A DNA stretch of 47,582 nt from Microbacterium sp. Its GTDB lineage: Bacteria > Actinomycetota > Actinomycetes > Actinomycetales > Microbacteriaceae. Where the stretch lies: NCBI RefSeq assembly GCF_011620665.1, contig NZ_WOYQ01000005.1, positions 27,636 through 75,217 on the forward strand, in the 5' to 3' direction. This document shows, in pieces, positions 34,781 through 44,588 of this stretch. The notes under the pieces were generated by a model that saw only the letters and a list, made by a program, of their open reading frames with translations, had not been told where the DNA came from and did no database searches. Made by a program: the position numbers and the translations under genes. Numbering within the stretch: position 1 is the stretch's first letter; every line of letters starts with the position of its first letter.

Positions 34781-35797
34781 GTGGAACTCCCGATAGTCGA
34801 CGTCGCCGAGCGCTTCGGCCGTTTCGCCCGCGACGAGGCCCCCGGACGATCCCACCGGTACGCGCAGTGGGCCTCCGGCATCGCGGCGGATGCGGTCGTG
34901 CAGAGGGTCCTCGCGCGTATCCCCGCAACACATCGGCAGCCGCCGCTCGTTTTCGCGGTGACCCGGATGCTCGGATCCGGCGAGCCGGACTTCGCCGAGT
35001 GGCGCGAGTGGCTCCTGTCCCACGCCGATGCGGTGGTCGCCGAATGCGGGCGGCGCTCGCTGCAGACCAACGAGCCGCTGCGGTGTGCGGCGCTCCTTCC
35101 GGCGCTCAGTCGTATCGCCGGGCCGATCGCGCTCCTCGAGGTCGGCGCGAGCGCGGGCCTGTGCCTGTATCCCGACCGCTACTCCTATCGCTACTCGGGA
35201 ATCGCGGGCACGCTCGCGCTCGACCCCGCATCCGGTCCCTCCACGGTGGTGCTGGAATGCGAGGTGCGTGGGCGGCGGATGCCGGAGGTCGCTGTTCCCG
35301 AGATCGTCTGGCGCGCCGGCATCGACCTTCACCCGCTCGACCCCGCCGCCCCGGACACGGCCGCATGGCTGTCGGGGCTCGTCTGGCCGGGCGAGACCGG
35401 TCGCGCGCGCCGCGTGGTGGACGCGCTCGCGATCGCGGCCGCCGACCCGCCGGTGATGGTCGCCGGCGACGCGGCCGACCTGCTCGCGGAGGTGGCGGCA
35501 TCCGCCCCCGCCGAGGCGACGCTGGTGATCCAGACCCCGGGCGTGCTCGCCCACGTGCCGTGGTCCGGGCGACGGCGCGTGATCGACCGAGCGCGGGCGG
35601 CGGGGCGCTGGCTCACGATCGATGCACCGGGACTGCACGACGGGTGGACGGCGCCGATCGATCCGGCGACCTGGCCGGGCGGCTTCGCGGTCGCGCTCGA
35701 CGGTCAGGTCGAGGCGGCGGCCGACCCGCTGGGCGGATGGTGGAGTTTCCGCGATGCCTCCGAGTGGCGGCCGAGCGCGGAGGGCATCGGCGGTTAG
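34781..35797 (+). CDS. DUF2332 family protein
   Basis: A 338-residue soluble protein. The family segment LQTNEPLRCAALLPAL followed by LLEVGASAGLCLYPDRYSY resembles a methyltransferase-like nucleotide motif (EVGASAGL). Function is not established. GTG at 34781 (VELPIVDVAERF) is chosen on the hexamer 6 nt upstream. Its TAG stop at 35795-35797 also begins the -10 hexamer of the next gene. Confidence 0.85.
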   Translation: MELPIVDVAERFGRFARDEAPGRSHRYAQWASGIAADAVVQRVLARIPATHRQPPLVFAVTRMLGSGEPDFAEWREWLLSHADAVVAECGRRSLQTNEPLRCAALLPALSRIAGPIALLEVGASAGLCLYPDRYSYRYSGIAGTLALDPASGPSTVVLECEVRGRRMPEVAVPEIVWRAGIDLHPLDPAAPDTAAWLSGLVWPGETGRARRVVDALAIAAADPPVMVAGDAADLLAEVAASAPAEATLVIQTPGVLAHVPWSGRRRVIDRARAAGRWLTIDAPGLHDGWTAPIDPATWPGGFAVALDGQVEAAADPLGGWWSFRDASEWRPSAEGIGG

Positions 35798-35806
35798 CGT
35801 GGAAAT
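35795..35806 (+). promoter_or_regulatory. Leaderless -10 built on the upstream stop codon
   Basis: TAGCGT at 35795-35800 starts with the TAG stop of the DUF2332 gene. After 6 nt comes GTG 35807. Confidence 0.5.
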
Positions 35807-36067
35807 GTGACCCTCTCCGACCGTGATCTGGCGCTCCTGGAGTTCGAAGCCCGGTGGCAGCAGCACGGTGCGGCCAAGGAGGAGGCCATCCGCAGGGAGC
35901 TGGCACTCAGCCCGGCGCGGTACTACCAGCTGCTGAATCGGCTGATCGACACGGCGGATGCGCTGGCCCACGATCCGCTGCTGGTGCACCGCCTGCGCCG
36001 CCTGCGCGAGGTCCGCGCGCGCGAGCACGTCATCCGGGCGACGGCATCCGCAGGTCCGGCCCGGTAG
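35807..36067 (+). CDS. DUF3263 protein
   Basis: An 86-residue all-helical protein. LSDRDLALLEFEARWQQHG and SPARYYQLLNRLID resemble a helix-turn-helix pair, as in actinobacterial DUF3263 proteins thought to bind DNA. The adjacent LytR_C gene is a common companion. The GTG start is supported by TAGCGT 6 nt upstream; no Shine-Dalgarno is seen. Confidence 0.88.
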   Translation: MTLSDRDLALLEFEARWQQHGAAKEEAIRRELALSPARYYQLLNRLIDTADALAHDPLLVHRLRRLREVRAREHVIRATASAGPAR

Positions 36068-36076
36068 CATTCACTG
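36065..36076 (+). promoter_or_regulatory. Leaderless -10 built on the upstream stop codon
   Basis: TAGCAT at 36065-36070 includes the TAG stop of the DUF3263 gene; 6 nt later is GTG 36077. Confidence 0.5.
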
Positions 36077-36640
36077 GTGCCGAAGACCCGCCCGCCCCAG
36101 GACCGCTTCGACGACCTGCCCGTCGACAGCCGCCGGATCGGCGCACATCGGGCAGAGAACCCCCGCATGCGCGGGAGCGTGGTCTTCCTCTGGTCGGCGA
36201 TCGCGACGGTCGCACTCGTGGCGATGGGGATCTTCGGTACCCTGATCGCGACCGGCCGGATCACGGTGTTCCCGGCGCCGGCGGTCACAGAGGCCGGCAG
36301 CCCTCCGGCTGCGGCGATCATCGACACGACCTACAAGGTCACCGTGCTCAATGCCACACCGCAGTCGGGTCTGGGTGGTCAGTTCGCCGACACGATCATC
36401 GCGGCCGGATGGAACGCGGCCGACGTCACCGCCGGCGCGGCGGGATCGGACGCGTTCGAGACCACGACCGTCTTCTACGCGATCCCCGCCGACGAGGGCG
36501 CTGCGCGCGGACTCGCGCAGGTGATCGGAGGGGCCGGCGTCGAGCTCACCGGCGCGTACGCCGACCTTCTGGGAGATGAGTCGGTGGGACAGCTGGTCGT
36601 CGTGATCGGCCTCGACCGAACGACCGGCACCGCGGGCTGA
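36077..36640 (+). CDS. Membrane-anchored LytR_C domain protein
   Basis: A 187-residue protein with a basic cytoplasmic N terminus (about 1-32), one membrane span (about 33-58) and an extracellular LytR/CpsA/Psr C-terminal domain (KVTVLNATPQSGLG, then GWNAADVT...VFYAIP). It lacks the catalytic LCP domain, so it is not a wall-polymer ligase itself. Role at the cell wall is inferred. GTG at 36077 is supported by TAGCAT 6 nt upstream. Confidence 0.87.
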   Translation: MPKTRPPQDRFDDLPVDSRRIGAHRAENPRMRGSVVFLWSAIATVALVAMGIFGTLIATGRITVFPAPAVTEAGSPPAAAIIDTTYKVTVLNATPQSGLGGQFADTIIAAGWNAADVTAGAAGSDAFETTTVFYAIPADEGAARGLAQVIGGAGVELTGAYADLLGDESVGQLVVVIGLDRTTGTAG

Positions 36641-36651
36641 GGCGTGTGTTT

Positions 36652-36681
36652 CACGTGTGTGAACACTTCGATGCACACGTG
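36652..36681. promoter_or_regulatory. Inverted repeat upstream of the cold-shock gene
   Basis: CACGTGTG (36652-36659), 14 nt, CACACGTG (36674-36681) is a perfect 8-bp dyad. The left arm is nested in a second imperfect palindrome, GTGTTTCAC-GTG-TGTGAACAC at 36646-36666. There is no T run, so an operator is more likely than a terminator. It lies about 45-75 bp upstream of TAGCAT (36725-36730), the likely -10 of the csp gene. Confidence 0.5.
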
Positions 36682-36724
36682 TCAATAGTTGCGGATTCGG
36701 CGATTTCGCCCCGCCGTGGCTCGT

Positions 36725-36730
36725 TAGCAT
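36725..36730 (+). promoter_or_regulatory. -10 of the cold-shock gene
   Basis: TAGCAT at 36725-36730 would start transcription near 36737, leaving a leader of about 25 nt with CAGGAG at 36749-36754 as ribosome binding site. Confidence 0.45.
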
Positions 36731-36761
36731 GGCGGGGTCCCACTGCATCAGGAGATCCACA

Positions 36762-36974
36762 ATGAGCGCACAGACCCGCGGCACCGTCAAATGGTTCAAT
36801 GCCGAGAAGGGCTTCGGATTCATCACGATCGACGGCGGCGAGGATATCTTCGTCCACTACTCGAACATCGAGATGAACGGCTTCCGGGTCCTCGAAGAAG
36901 GCCAGGCCGTCGAGTTCACGGTCGGTGCCGGACAGAAGGGCCCCCAGGCCGAAGCCGTGCACGTCGTCGCCTGA
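36762..36974 (+). CDS. Cold-shock protein (CspA family)
   Basis: A 70-residue single-strand nucleic-acid-binding OB-fold protein. RNP1 is KGFGFITI and RNP2 is DIFVHY; the start [13 protein letters not shown] is canonical. ATG at 36762 follows CAGGAG. An RNA chaperone role is known for the family. It ends at a clear hairpin terminator and precedes groL. Confidence 0.96.
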   Translation: MSAQTRGTVKWFNAEKGFGFITIDGGEDIFVHYSNIEMNGFRVLEEGQAVEFTVGAGQKGPQAEAVHVVA

Positions 36975-36988
36975 CGCCCGCTTCCCCG

Positions 36989-37020
36989 AACGACCTCTGC
37001 GCTCCGGCGCGGAGGTCGTT
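36989..37020 (+). terminator. Hairpin terminator after the cold-shock gene
   Basis: AACGACCTC (36989-36997) pairs with GAGGTCGTT (37012-37020), an uninterrupted 9-bp stem with a GC-rich loop, followed by GTGTGTGTG rather than a T run. Confidence 0.6.
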
Positions 37021-37049
37021 GTGTGTGTGCCGCCGGCCGCGGCCGCAGC

Positions 37050-37078
37050 TTGCACTCCCCCCTGCCGAGTGCCAGAAT
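37050..37078 (+). promoter_or_regulatory. groL promoter
   Basis: -35 TTGCAC (37050-37055), a 17-bp spacer and -10 CAGAAT (37073-37078). The predicted start near 37085 is inside the CIRCE operator. Confidence 0.7.
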
Positions 37079-37081
37079 GGG

Positions 37082-37108
37082 TTAGCACTCACTCCACGCG
37101 AGTGCTAA
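37082..37108. promoter_or_regulatory. CIRCE operator (HrcA site)
   Basis: A perfect TTAGCACTC-N9-GAGTGCTAA. It is the binding site of the heat-shock repressor HrcA, placed over the groL transcription start. Confidence 0.97.
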
Positions 37109-38764
<1,656 letters not shown>

Positions 38765-38779
38765 GTCCGCGATAACCAC

Positions 38780-38819
38780 GGCGAAGGGCCTCTCCGAATG
38801 GAGGGGCCCTTCGCCTTTT
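38780..38819 (+). terminator. Rho-independent terminator of groL
   Basis: A 16-bp stem with one mismatch (arms 38780-38795 and 38800-38815, GGCGAAGGGCC against GGCCCTTCGCC at the base), a GAAT loop and TTTT. Confidence 0.9.
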
Positions 38820-38849
38820 CGGTGCTGTCTGTCTCGCTGTCCGTCACCC

Positions 38850-38923
38850 GTGTCCCACCTTCCGTCGCTCCCACTGCCGAAGGTCAGCGGAAAGTGGGAC
38901 GCGGGCCACCGAAAGTGGGACAC
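38850..38923. repeat. TGGGACAC repeat element (copy 2)
   Basis: The same motif order as at 110-240: GTGTCCCA at 38850, GTCGCTC 14 bp after its start (identical spacing in the left copy), GCCGAAGG at 38876, then GAAAGTGGGAC at 38890 and 38911, exactly 21 bp apart. The first 21 bp match the left copy at 18 positions. It lies just after the groL terminator. Confidence 0.75.
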
Positions 38924-38948
38924 GGCGGGGGAGCCCGAGGCGAGCGGG

Positions 38949-39236
38949 TCAGCGGAAGAGACCGGCGGCCGACATCTCGGTCTGAGCGTACTGGTTGCCC
39001 GCGTGCGCAAGCGCCCCTCCGATGTCGCCGAGGGCGGCCTCGAGCTCACTCTGAGCATGGCGCCAGCGTTCGATGACGCCCTGGAACGCGACGGCGGCCG
39101 AGCCCGTCCATGATCCCTGCAGCTGCGTGAGCTGCGCGAGCATCGACGCCGTCTCGCCCTGCAGACGGTCGCTGGTCGCGCGGATCGCTGCCGTCGCGGT
39201 GAGCACCGCGTCGCTGTCGACACTGAAGATTGCCAT
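38949..39236 (-). CDS. WXG100-family protein (ESAT-6-like), solitary
   Basis: A 95-residue helical-hairpin protein with the central turn QGSWTGSAA (WxG), a classic WXG100 length and layout. These proteins are secreted as dimers by type VII (ESX/Yuk) systems. The C-terminal YxxxD/E export signal is not clear: YAQTE is the nearest. No second WXG100 gene, EccC ATPase or toxin lies in the window. ATG at 39236 with GGAAGGGG upstream; TAGCGT (minus, 39270-39265) may be the -10. Confidence 0.88.
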   Translation of the reverse strand: MAIFSVDSDAVLTATAAIRATSDRLQGETASMLAQLTQLQGSWTGSAAVAFQGVIERWRHAQSELEAALGDIGGALAHAGNQYAQTEMSAAGLFR

Positions 39237-39381
39237 GTGAACCCCTTCCGATGGATGTGGCTCCACGCTAGGGAGGGTGACGGCATCCCGAGGCGGAGCG
39301 CACACCATCTGGGGAGAGCCGGCCGATCCGGCTGACTGGGGAGGAAGCTGCGGGCCGCGTCACCACTCCCCGCGGTCGCGG

Positions 39382-41121
39382 TCACTCCTCGACGGCACGG
39401 ATCCGTGGCAGAGGCTGGGTCTCGATGAGCAGGTGATCGGCGGCATCGCGCACGTGCGCCAGCGGGAACGCCACGCGGAAGGTCGCGCCGCCGCCCGGCG
39501 TCTCACTCACGGCAATCGAACCGTGCAGGGCCTCGACGACCGACGCGACGATCGACAGGCCGAGCCCCGAGCCGCCCGTGTCCCGCGTGCGGGAGGTGTC
39601 GGCCCGCCAGAACCGCTGGAAGATCTTGTCGCGGATCTGCGCGGGGATCCCTTCGCCGTGGTCGGCGACGCTGATCCATCCCGTGCCGGCCTGCTCATCC
39701 ACCCCGACACTCAGCTCGATCGGTGAGCCGGCGGGTGTGTAGCGCCGCGCATTGCCCATGAGATTCGCGACGACCTGGCGGATGCGATTCTCATCACCCA
39801 GGACGATCGGCAACGGCCCGGTGGCGGCGGTCGAGGAAGGCGGGTCGTCAGATGCCGGGGCACTGTCGTCCGGGAGCGCTCGCGGGCGCCGTCGTAGCAG
39901 AGACCGGGTAGCGCCGGCGATCCCCGTGGGGGGCTTTCGCGCAGTGCCGCCGGTCGGAGCAGCGATGGGAGCCGTCGCCGGAGCCCGAACGTGCGCGGGC
40001 TCCCGCGTCGCGAACGAGACCTCGCGGTCCGGCGCGGTCGCGCGCGCATCGAGCGCAGCATCCCGAGCGATCGGACGCAGGTCGACGTCGGTGACGACGA
40101 TGTCGCGGCGCTCGTCGAGTCGTGCAAGCGCCAGCAGATCCTCGACCAGAACCCCCATCCGGATCGCTTCCTTCTCGATCCGCTCCATCGACTGGGCGAT
40201 CTGCTCGTCGCCCGAGATCGCGCCCATCCGGTACAGCTCCGCATAGCCGCGCACGGTGACCAGGGGCGTGCGCAGCTCGTGGCTCGCGTCGCCGATGAAC
40301 CGGCGCATCTGCTGCACCGTCGCGTCGCGCTGTCCGAGAGCCTGGTCGATCCGGTCGAGCATCGCATTGATCGCTGTCTTCAACCGGCCCACCTCGGTAC
40401 GGGGGGAGATGTCGCTCATGCGCTGAGTGAAGTCCCCGGCCGCGATCGACATGGCCGTCGATTCGACCTGACTGAGGCTGCGGAACGCGAGCGTCACGAG
40501 CCACCGGGTCGCGAGCGCACCGGCGAGCAGGGTCACGAGCGCCAGCAGTGTGTAGATGCCGATGTACGACGCGACCGTCTGGTTCACCGAGACCAGCGGC
40601 AACGCCACGAGCTGCGTGTATGTGTCGCGCACGCCGGGCATGGGCGGGAGGAAGTCGACGCTCGCGTGGAACTCGCCGGGGCCGTCCGCGGACGGCAGCG
40701 TGAAGGGTTCTGTGCCCGTCATCAGGGTCTTCTCGAGCGAGAAGGATACCGGGAACTCCGGTTCGTCGCCGTCGCCGCCCGCCGAGGCGATGAACGAGCC
40801 GTCCGGCCCGTAGATCGCGATGAAATACTGCGTCGCCGGTCCGCCCTGGTCCGCGAACCGCGGCACGCCGTCGACCACCTCGACATCGAACAGCGCACTC
40901 GCGACATCGGTGGTCACGAGCTGGCGAAGATACTGGTCCAGTGCCGCGATCTGCGTCTCGCGCAGGAACACCATGGTCCCGACGCCCGCCGCGAACAGAC
41001 CGACCGCGAGGACCGCGACCGTCACCCCGGTCACTTTGGCGCGCAGGCTCAAGCCGCGCCACCATGATGTGACCCGGTCGTTCCTCTTCGCGTTCCGCGA
41101 AGGGCTCGGCAGAGTATCCAT
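39382..41121 (-). CDS. Two-component sensor histidine kinase with internal insertion
   Basis: A 579-residue kinase. Two membrane spans (about 28-50 and 188-208) flank an extracellular sensor domain of about 140 residues. HAMP follows, then the H-box DASHELRTP (His about 279), N-box NLMGNARRY, G1 DHGEGIP and G2 GGSGLGLSIV. Between the H and N boxes, residues about 368-435 form an Ala/Pro/Arg-rich insertion absent from ordinary kinases. The layout otherwise resembles TcrY/MprB-type actinobacterial kinases. It is 12 bp downstream of its regulator. The signal is unknown. Confidence 0.9.
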   Translation of the reverse strand: MDTLPSPSRNAKRNDRVTSWWRGLSLRAKVTGVTVAVLAVGLFAAGVGTMVFLRETQIAALDQYLRQLVTTDVASALFDVEVVDGVPRFADQGGPATQYFIAIYGPDGSFIASAGGDGDEPEFPVSFSLEKTLMTGTEPFTLPSADGPGEFHASVDFLPPMPGVRDTYTQLVALPLVSVNQTVASYIGIYTLLALVTLLAGALATRWLVTLAFRSLSQVESTAMSIAAGDFTQRMSDISPRTEVGRLKTAINAMLDRIDQALGQRDATVQQMRRFIGDASHELRTPLVTVRGYAELYRMGAISGDEQIAQSMERIEKEAIRMGVLVEDLLALARLDERRDIVVTDVDLRPIARDAALDARATAPDREVSFATREPAHVRAPATAPIAAPTGGTARKPPTGIAGATRSLLRRRPRALPDDSAPASDDPPSSTAATGPLPIVLGDENRIRQVVANLMGNARRYTPAGSPIELSVGVDEQAGTGWISVADHGEGIPAQIRDKIFQRFWRADTSRTRDTGGSGLGLSIVASVVEALHGSIAVSETPGGGATFRVAFPLAHVRDAADHLLIETQPLPRIRAVEE

Positions 41122-41133
41122 GACGACGGCGGG

Positions 41134-41826
41134 CTACGCCGTCTTGCCGGCCTTCAGCATGTAGCCGAAGCCGCGCTTCGTCTGGATGAGCGGCTCGCTG
41201 GAATACGGGTCGATCTTGCGGCGGAGGTAGGAGATGTAGCTCTCGACGATGCCGGCATCGCCGTTGAAGTCGTACTCCCAGACATGGTCGAGGATCTGCG
41301 CCTTGCTGAGCACCCGGTTCGGATTGAGCATGAGGTAGCGGAGCAGCTTGAACTCGGTCGGGCTGAGGTCGATCGACACGTCACCGACGAGGACGTCGTG
41401 CGTGTCCTGATCCATCGAGAGCTCGCCGGCCTTGATGGTCGACTCTTCGTCTGCCTGCATGGTGCGGCGCAGGATCGCCTGGATGCGGGCGACGATCTCG
41501 TCGAGGCTGAAGGGCTTGGTGACGTAGTCGTCGCCTCCCGCGTTCAGACCCTCGATCTTGTCCTCGGTCTCGTCCTTCGCCGTCAGGAAGAGGATCGGCG
41601 CGGTGTACCCGGCCCCGCGCAGCCGCTTGGTGACGCTGAAGCCGTTCATATCCGGGAGCATGACGTCGAGGATGATCAGATCCGGTTCCTCTTCGAGCAC
41701 GGCCGAGATGGTCTGCGCGCCGTTGGAGACGGCTCGCACCTGGTAGCCGGCGAAGCGGAGGCTTGTCACGAGCAGGTCGCGAATATTCGGTTCATCGTCC
41801 ACGACGAGGATGCGCGGTGCAGTCAT
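41134..41826 (-). CDS. OmpR-family response regulator
   Basis: A 230-residue regulator. The receiver has VVDDEPN, the phospho-acceptor in LIILDVMLPDMNG and VTKPFSLDE; the winged helix ends QTKRGFGYMLKAG. Similar to TcrX/TrcR-type actinobacterial regulators, but targets cannot be named. It is the first gene of the regulator-kinase pair and divergent from the CPBP protease with a 72-bp gap. Confidence 0.93.
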   Translation of the reverse strand: MTAPRILVVDDEPNIRDLLVTSLRFAGYQVRAVSNGAQTISAVLEEEPDLIILDVMLPDMNGFSVTKRLRGAGYTAPILFLTAKDETEDKIEGLNAGGDDYVTKPFSLDEIVARIQAILRRTMQADEESTIKAGELSMDQDTHDVLVGDVSIDLSPTEFKLLRYLMLNPNRVLSKAQILDHVWEYDFNGDAGIVESYISYLRRKIDPYSSEPLIQTKRGFGYMLKAGKTA

Positions 41827-41898
41827 AGGGCCAGTCTGGCACCGTCATCGTTCCTTTTGCTGGATATCGGGTACTGCGCTCGGGGTGATGATGGATAC

Positions 41899-42873
41899 AT
41901 GACGCTTCCTTCGGATGCCCTCACGGGAGGCCTTGCCTTCCATCGCCTCGTCTTCGCGCGCCGCCGGAGCGGGTGGTGGACCCCGCTCGCAACAGGACTG
42001 CTCGCGCTCGCGTTCTACCTCGCCTTCCAGGTGGTCGTGGTCGTCGCGACGGTGCTGGCGGCCTTCGCTGACCCCGGCATCCTCGATCGGTTCCAGGCCA
42101 TGGCACTCGCCCCGACCTTCGACCTGACCGACCCGTTCCTCGTGTCCTTCCTGCTGGGAGTGATCGCCCTCATGCTTCCCGCGTACGTGCTGGCCTCGCT
42201 CATCGTCAACGGCCGCCGGGTCGGGTTGATCTCGTCGGCGGCGGGGCGCCTCCGCTGGCGCTGGATGCTGCTGTGCGCCGCCGCCGCGGCCGTCATCGCG
42301 GTCGTGCTCACGGGCTTGTCGCTGCTGTTTCCGGCCGAGGGGACGCCGCTTGCACCGCGGGAGAACCCGCTCTGGGCGGTGACCCTCGTCATCGTGCTCT
42401 TGCTGGTGCCGTTGCAGTCGGCGGCCGAGGAGTACATCTTCCGCGGGTACCTGATGCAGACCATCGGGCGGTGGCTGCGGCATCCGGCGTTCGCGATCCT
42501 GCTTCCGGTGCCGCTGTTCGTCGTCGGGCACCTCTATGACGTGTACGGGCAGGTGGGGGTCGCGCTCTTCGCGGTCGCGGCGGGCTGGCTCACCTGGCGC
42601 ACGGGTGGGCTCGAGGCGGCCATCGCGCTGCACGTGGTCAACAACCTGGTGGGATTCCTGTCGGGCCTCGCCAGCGGGGCTGATCCGACGGCGACCGATC
42701 AAGGCCCGCTGAGCATGCTGTGGTCGGTCGTTCTGATCGGCGGGTACGTCGCCGTCGTCGAGGTGCTCTTCCGGCGCTCCCGGATGCCGCGGACGCTCGT
42801 GCTGACTCTGCCCGCACCATCTCCCTTCGACCAGACGTCCCCGGTCCAGATCCCCGCGGGTCGCCAGCGGTAG
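41899..42873 (+). CDS. CPBP-family intramembrane glutamic protease
   Basis: A 324-residue membrane protein with about eight hydrophobic segments. CPBP/Rce1 motifs are present: EEYIFRG (the EExxxR catalytic pair), FVVGH with the first His and HVVNN with the second. Homologues process prenylated proteins, bacteriocin precursors or regulators; the target here is unknown. ATG at 41899 lies 6 nt behind a poor GATGAT hexamer, so the start is moderately sure. It is divergent from the two-component pair and convergent with the helicase. Confidence 0.88.
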   Translation: MTLPSDALTGGLAFHRLVFARRRSGWWTPLATGLLALAFYLAFQVVVVVATVLAAFADPGILDRFQAMALAPTFDLTDPFLVSFLLGVIALMLPAYVLASLIVNGRRVGLISSAAGRLRWRWMLLCAAAAAVIAVVLTGLSLLFPAEGTPLAPRENPLWAVTLVIVLLLVPLQSAAEEYIFRGYLMQTIGRWLRHPAFAILLPVPLFVVGHLYDVYGQVGVALFAVAAGWLTWRTGGLEAAIALHVVNNLVGFLSGLASGADPTATDQGPLSMLWSVVLIGGYVAVVEVLFRRSRMPRTLVLTLPAPSPFDQTSPVQIPAGRQR

Positions 42874-42886
42874 GCGGCTCGATCCG

Positions 42887-42908
42887 CCCGGCGCGCGCCG
42901 CGCGCGGG
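42887..42908. terminator. GC hairpin between convergent genes
   Basis: A near-palindromic CCCG/GCGCGC...GCGCGC/GGG segment in the 40-bp gap could fold as a strong stem usable from both sides. There is no T run. Confidence 0.35.
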
Positions 42909-42913
42909 ATTGG

Positions 42914-44554
42914 TCACGCGGCGATGGCGTCGGCATCCAGGATCGTATAGCTGTACCCCTGCTCGGCGAGGAATCGCTGCCGATTCTGCGCGAAATCCTG
43001 GTCGACGGTGTCGCGGGCGATGAGCGTGTAGAAGCTCGCCGTGCGGCCGCTCGTCTTCGGGCGCAACAGGCGCCCGAGGCGCTGCGCCTCTTCCTGGCGC
43101 GACCCGAACGAGCCCGACACCTGAATCGCGACGGATGCCTCCGGCAGATCGATCGAGAAATTGGCCACCTTCGAGACGACCAGCACGGGAATGCGTCCCT
43201 CGCGGAACGCGCCGTAGAGCGATTCGCGCTCGTCGACCGGGGTCGCTCCCGTGATCTTCGGCACCCCGAGAGCGTCGGCGAGCACGTCGATCTGATCGAG
43301 GTACTGTCCGATCACGAGGATCTGCTCGCCCGCGTGCCGCGCGACGAGGTCACGCACCACGCGGATCTTCGCCTGCGCGGTCGCCGCCAGCCGGTAGCGT
43401 TCGTCGTCGGCGGCCGCAGCGTACTCCAGCCGATCGGATGCCGGCAGGTCCACACGCACTTCGTAGCAGACGGCGGGCGATATGAAGCCCTGCGCTTCGA
43501 TCTCCTTCCACGGGGCGTCGAAGCGCTTGGGGCCGATGAGGCTGAACACATCGCCCTCTCGGCCGTCCTCGCGCACGAGTGTCGCCGTGAGACCGAGCCG
43601 ACGGCGCGCCTGGAGGTCTGCCGTGAGCTTGAACACCGGCGCCGGCAGCAGGTGCACCTCGTCGTAGATGATCAGACCCCAGTCCAGGGCGTCCAGCAGC
43701 GCGAGGTGGGCGTACTCGCCCTTCCGCTTCGCGGTGAGGATCTGGTAGGTCGCGATCGTGACGGGCTTGACCTCTTTCGCCTGTCCCGAGTACTCGCCGA
43801 TCTCATCGGCGGTCAGCGACGTGCGCTTGAGCAGCTCATCGCGCCACTGCCGCGCGCTGACCGTGTTGGTCACCAGGATCAGCGTCGTCGTCTTCGTCTC
43901 GGCCATCGCGGCGGCGCCCACGAGGGTCTTGCCCGCGCCGCAGGGGAGCACGACGACACCCGATCCGCCCACCCGGAAGATGTCGACGGCCTGCCGCTGA
44001 TACGGGCGGAGCGTCCAGCCCTCCTCGGCGAGATCGATCTCGTGCGGGGTCCCCGGCGTGTAGCCGGCATGGTCTTCGGCCGGCCAGCCGATCTTCAGCA
44101 GCTCCTGCTTGATATGGCCGCGCGCCCACGCGTCCACCACGAACACATCGGGCGAGGGGTGGCCGATCAGCAGGGGCTGGATGCGCTTGTTCCGCGCGAC
44201 TTCGGCCAGGACGGCGGCATCGTTGGCGCGCAGGATCAGCGCCCCGTCGGAATCGCGTTCGATCACCAGCCGGCCGTAGCGGCCCACGGTCTCGCGGATG
44301 TCGGTCGACACCGACGGCGGTACGGGGAAGCGGGACCATCGGTCGAGCGTCGCGAGCATGTCTTGCGCGTCGTGGCCGGCCGCGCGCGCGTTCCAGAGAC
44401 CCAAGCGGGTGATGCGATAGGTGTGGATGTGCTCGGGTGCGCGCTCCAGCTCAGCGAAGATCGCGAGCTCGTGGCGCGCGCTCTCCGCCTGCGGGTGGGC
44501 GACCTCGAGCAGGACGGTGCGATCGCTTTGAACGATCAGGGGGCCATCAGCCAT
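42914..44554 (-). CDS. XPB-like DNA repair helicase
   Basis: A 546-residue superfamily 2 helicase. Walker A is LPCGAGKTLVG, motif II DEVH in IIYDEVHLLP, motif III LTATLVREDGR, and motif VI QEEAQRLGRLLRPK. The N-terminal damage-recognition-like domain is that of bacterial XPB, a 3'-5' ATP-dependent helicase related to the TFIIH subunit. It is 34 bp downstream of the helicase-associated gene, as in mycobacteria (the conserved Rv0861c/Rv0862c pair). The exact repair role in bacteria is not settled. Confidence 0.93.
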   Translation of the reverse strand: MADGPLIVQSDRTVLLEVAHPQAESARHELAIFAELERAPEHIHTYRITRLGLWNARAAGHDAQDMLATLDRWSRFPVPPSVSTDIRETVGRYGRLVIERDSDGALILRANDAAVLAEVARNKRIQPLLIGHPSPDVFVVDAWARGHIKQELLKIGWPAEDHAGYTPGTPHEIDLAEEGWTLRPYQRQAVDIFRVGGSGVVVLPCGAGKTLVGAAAMAETKTTTLILVTNTVSARQWRDELLKRTSLTADEIGEYSGQAKEVKPVTIATYQILTAKRKGEYAHLALLDALDWGLIIYDEVHLLPAPVFKLTADLQARRRLGLTATLVREDGREGDVFSLIGPKRFDAPWKEIEAQGFISPAVCYEVRVDLPASDRLEYAAAADDERYRLAATAQAKIRVVRDLVARHAGEQILVIGQYLDQIDVLADALGVPKITGATPVDERESLYGAFREGRIPVLVVSKVANFSIDLPEASVAIQVSGSFGSRQEEAQRLGRLLRPKTSGRTASFYTLIARDTVDQDFAQNRQRFLAEQGYSYTILDADAIAA

Positions 44555-44588
44555 AACGGGAAAGTCTACCCGCGCCGGCTGTGTCCGC

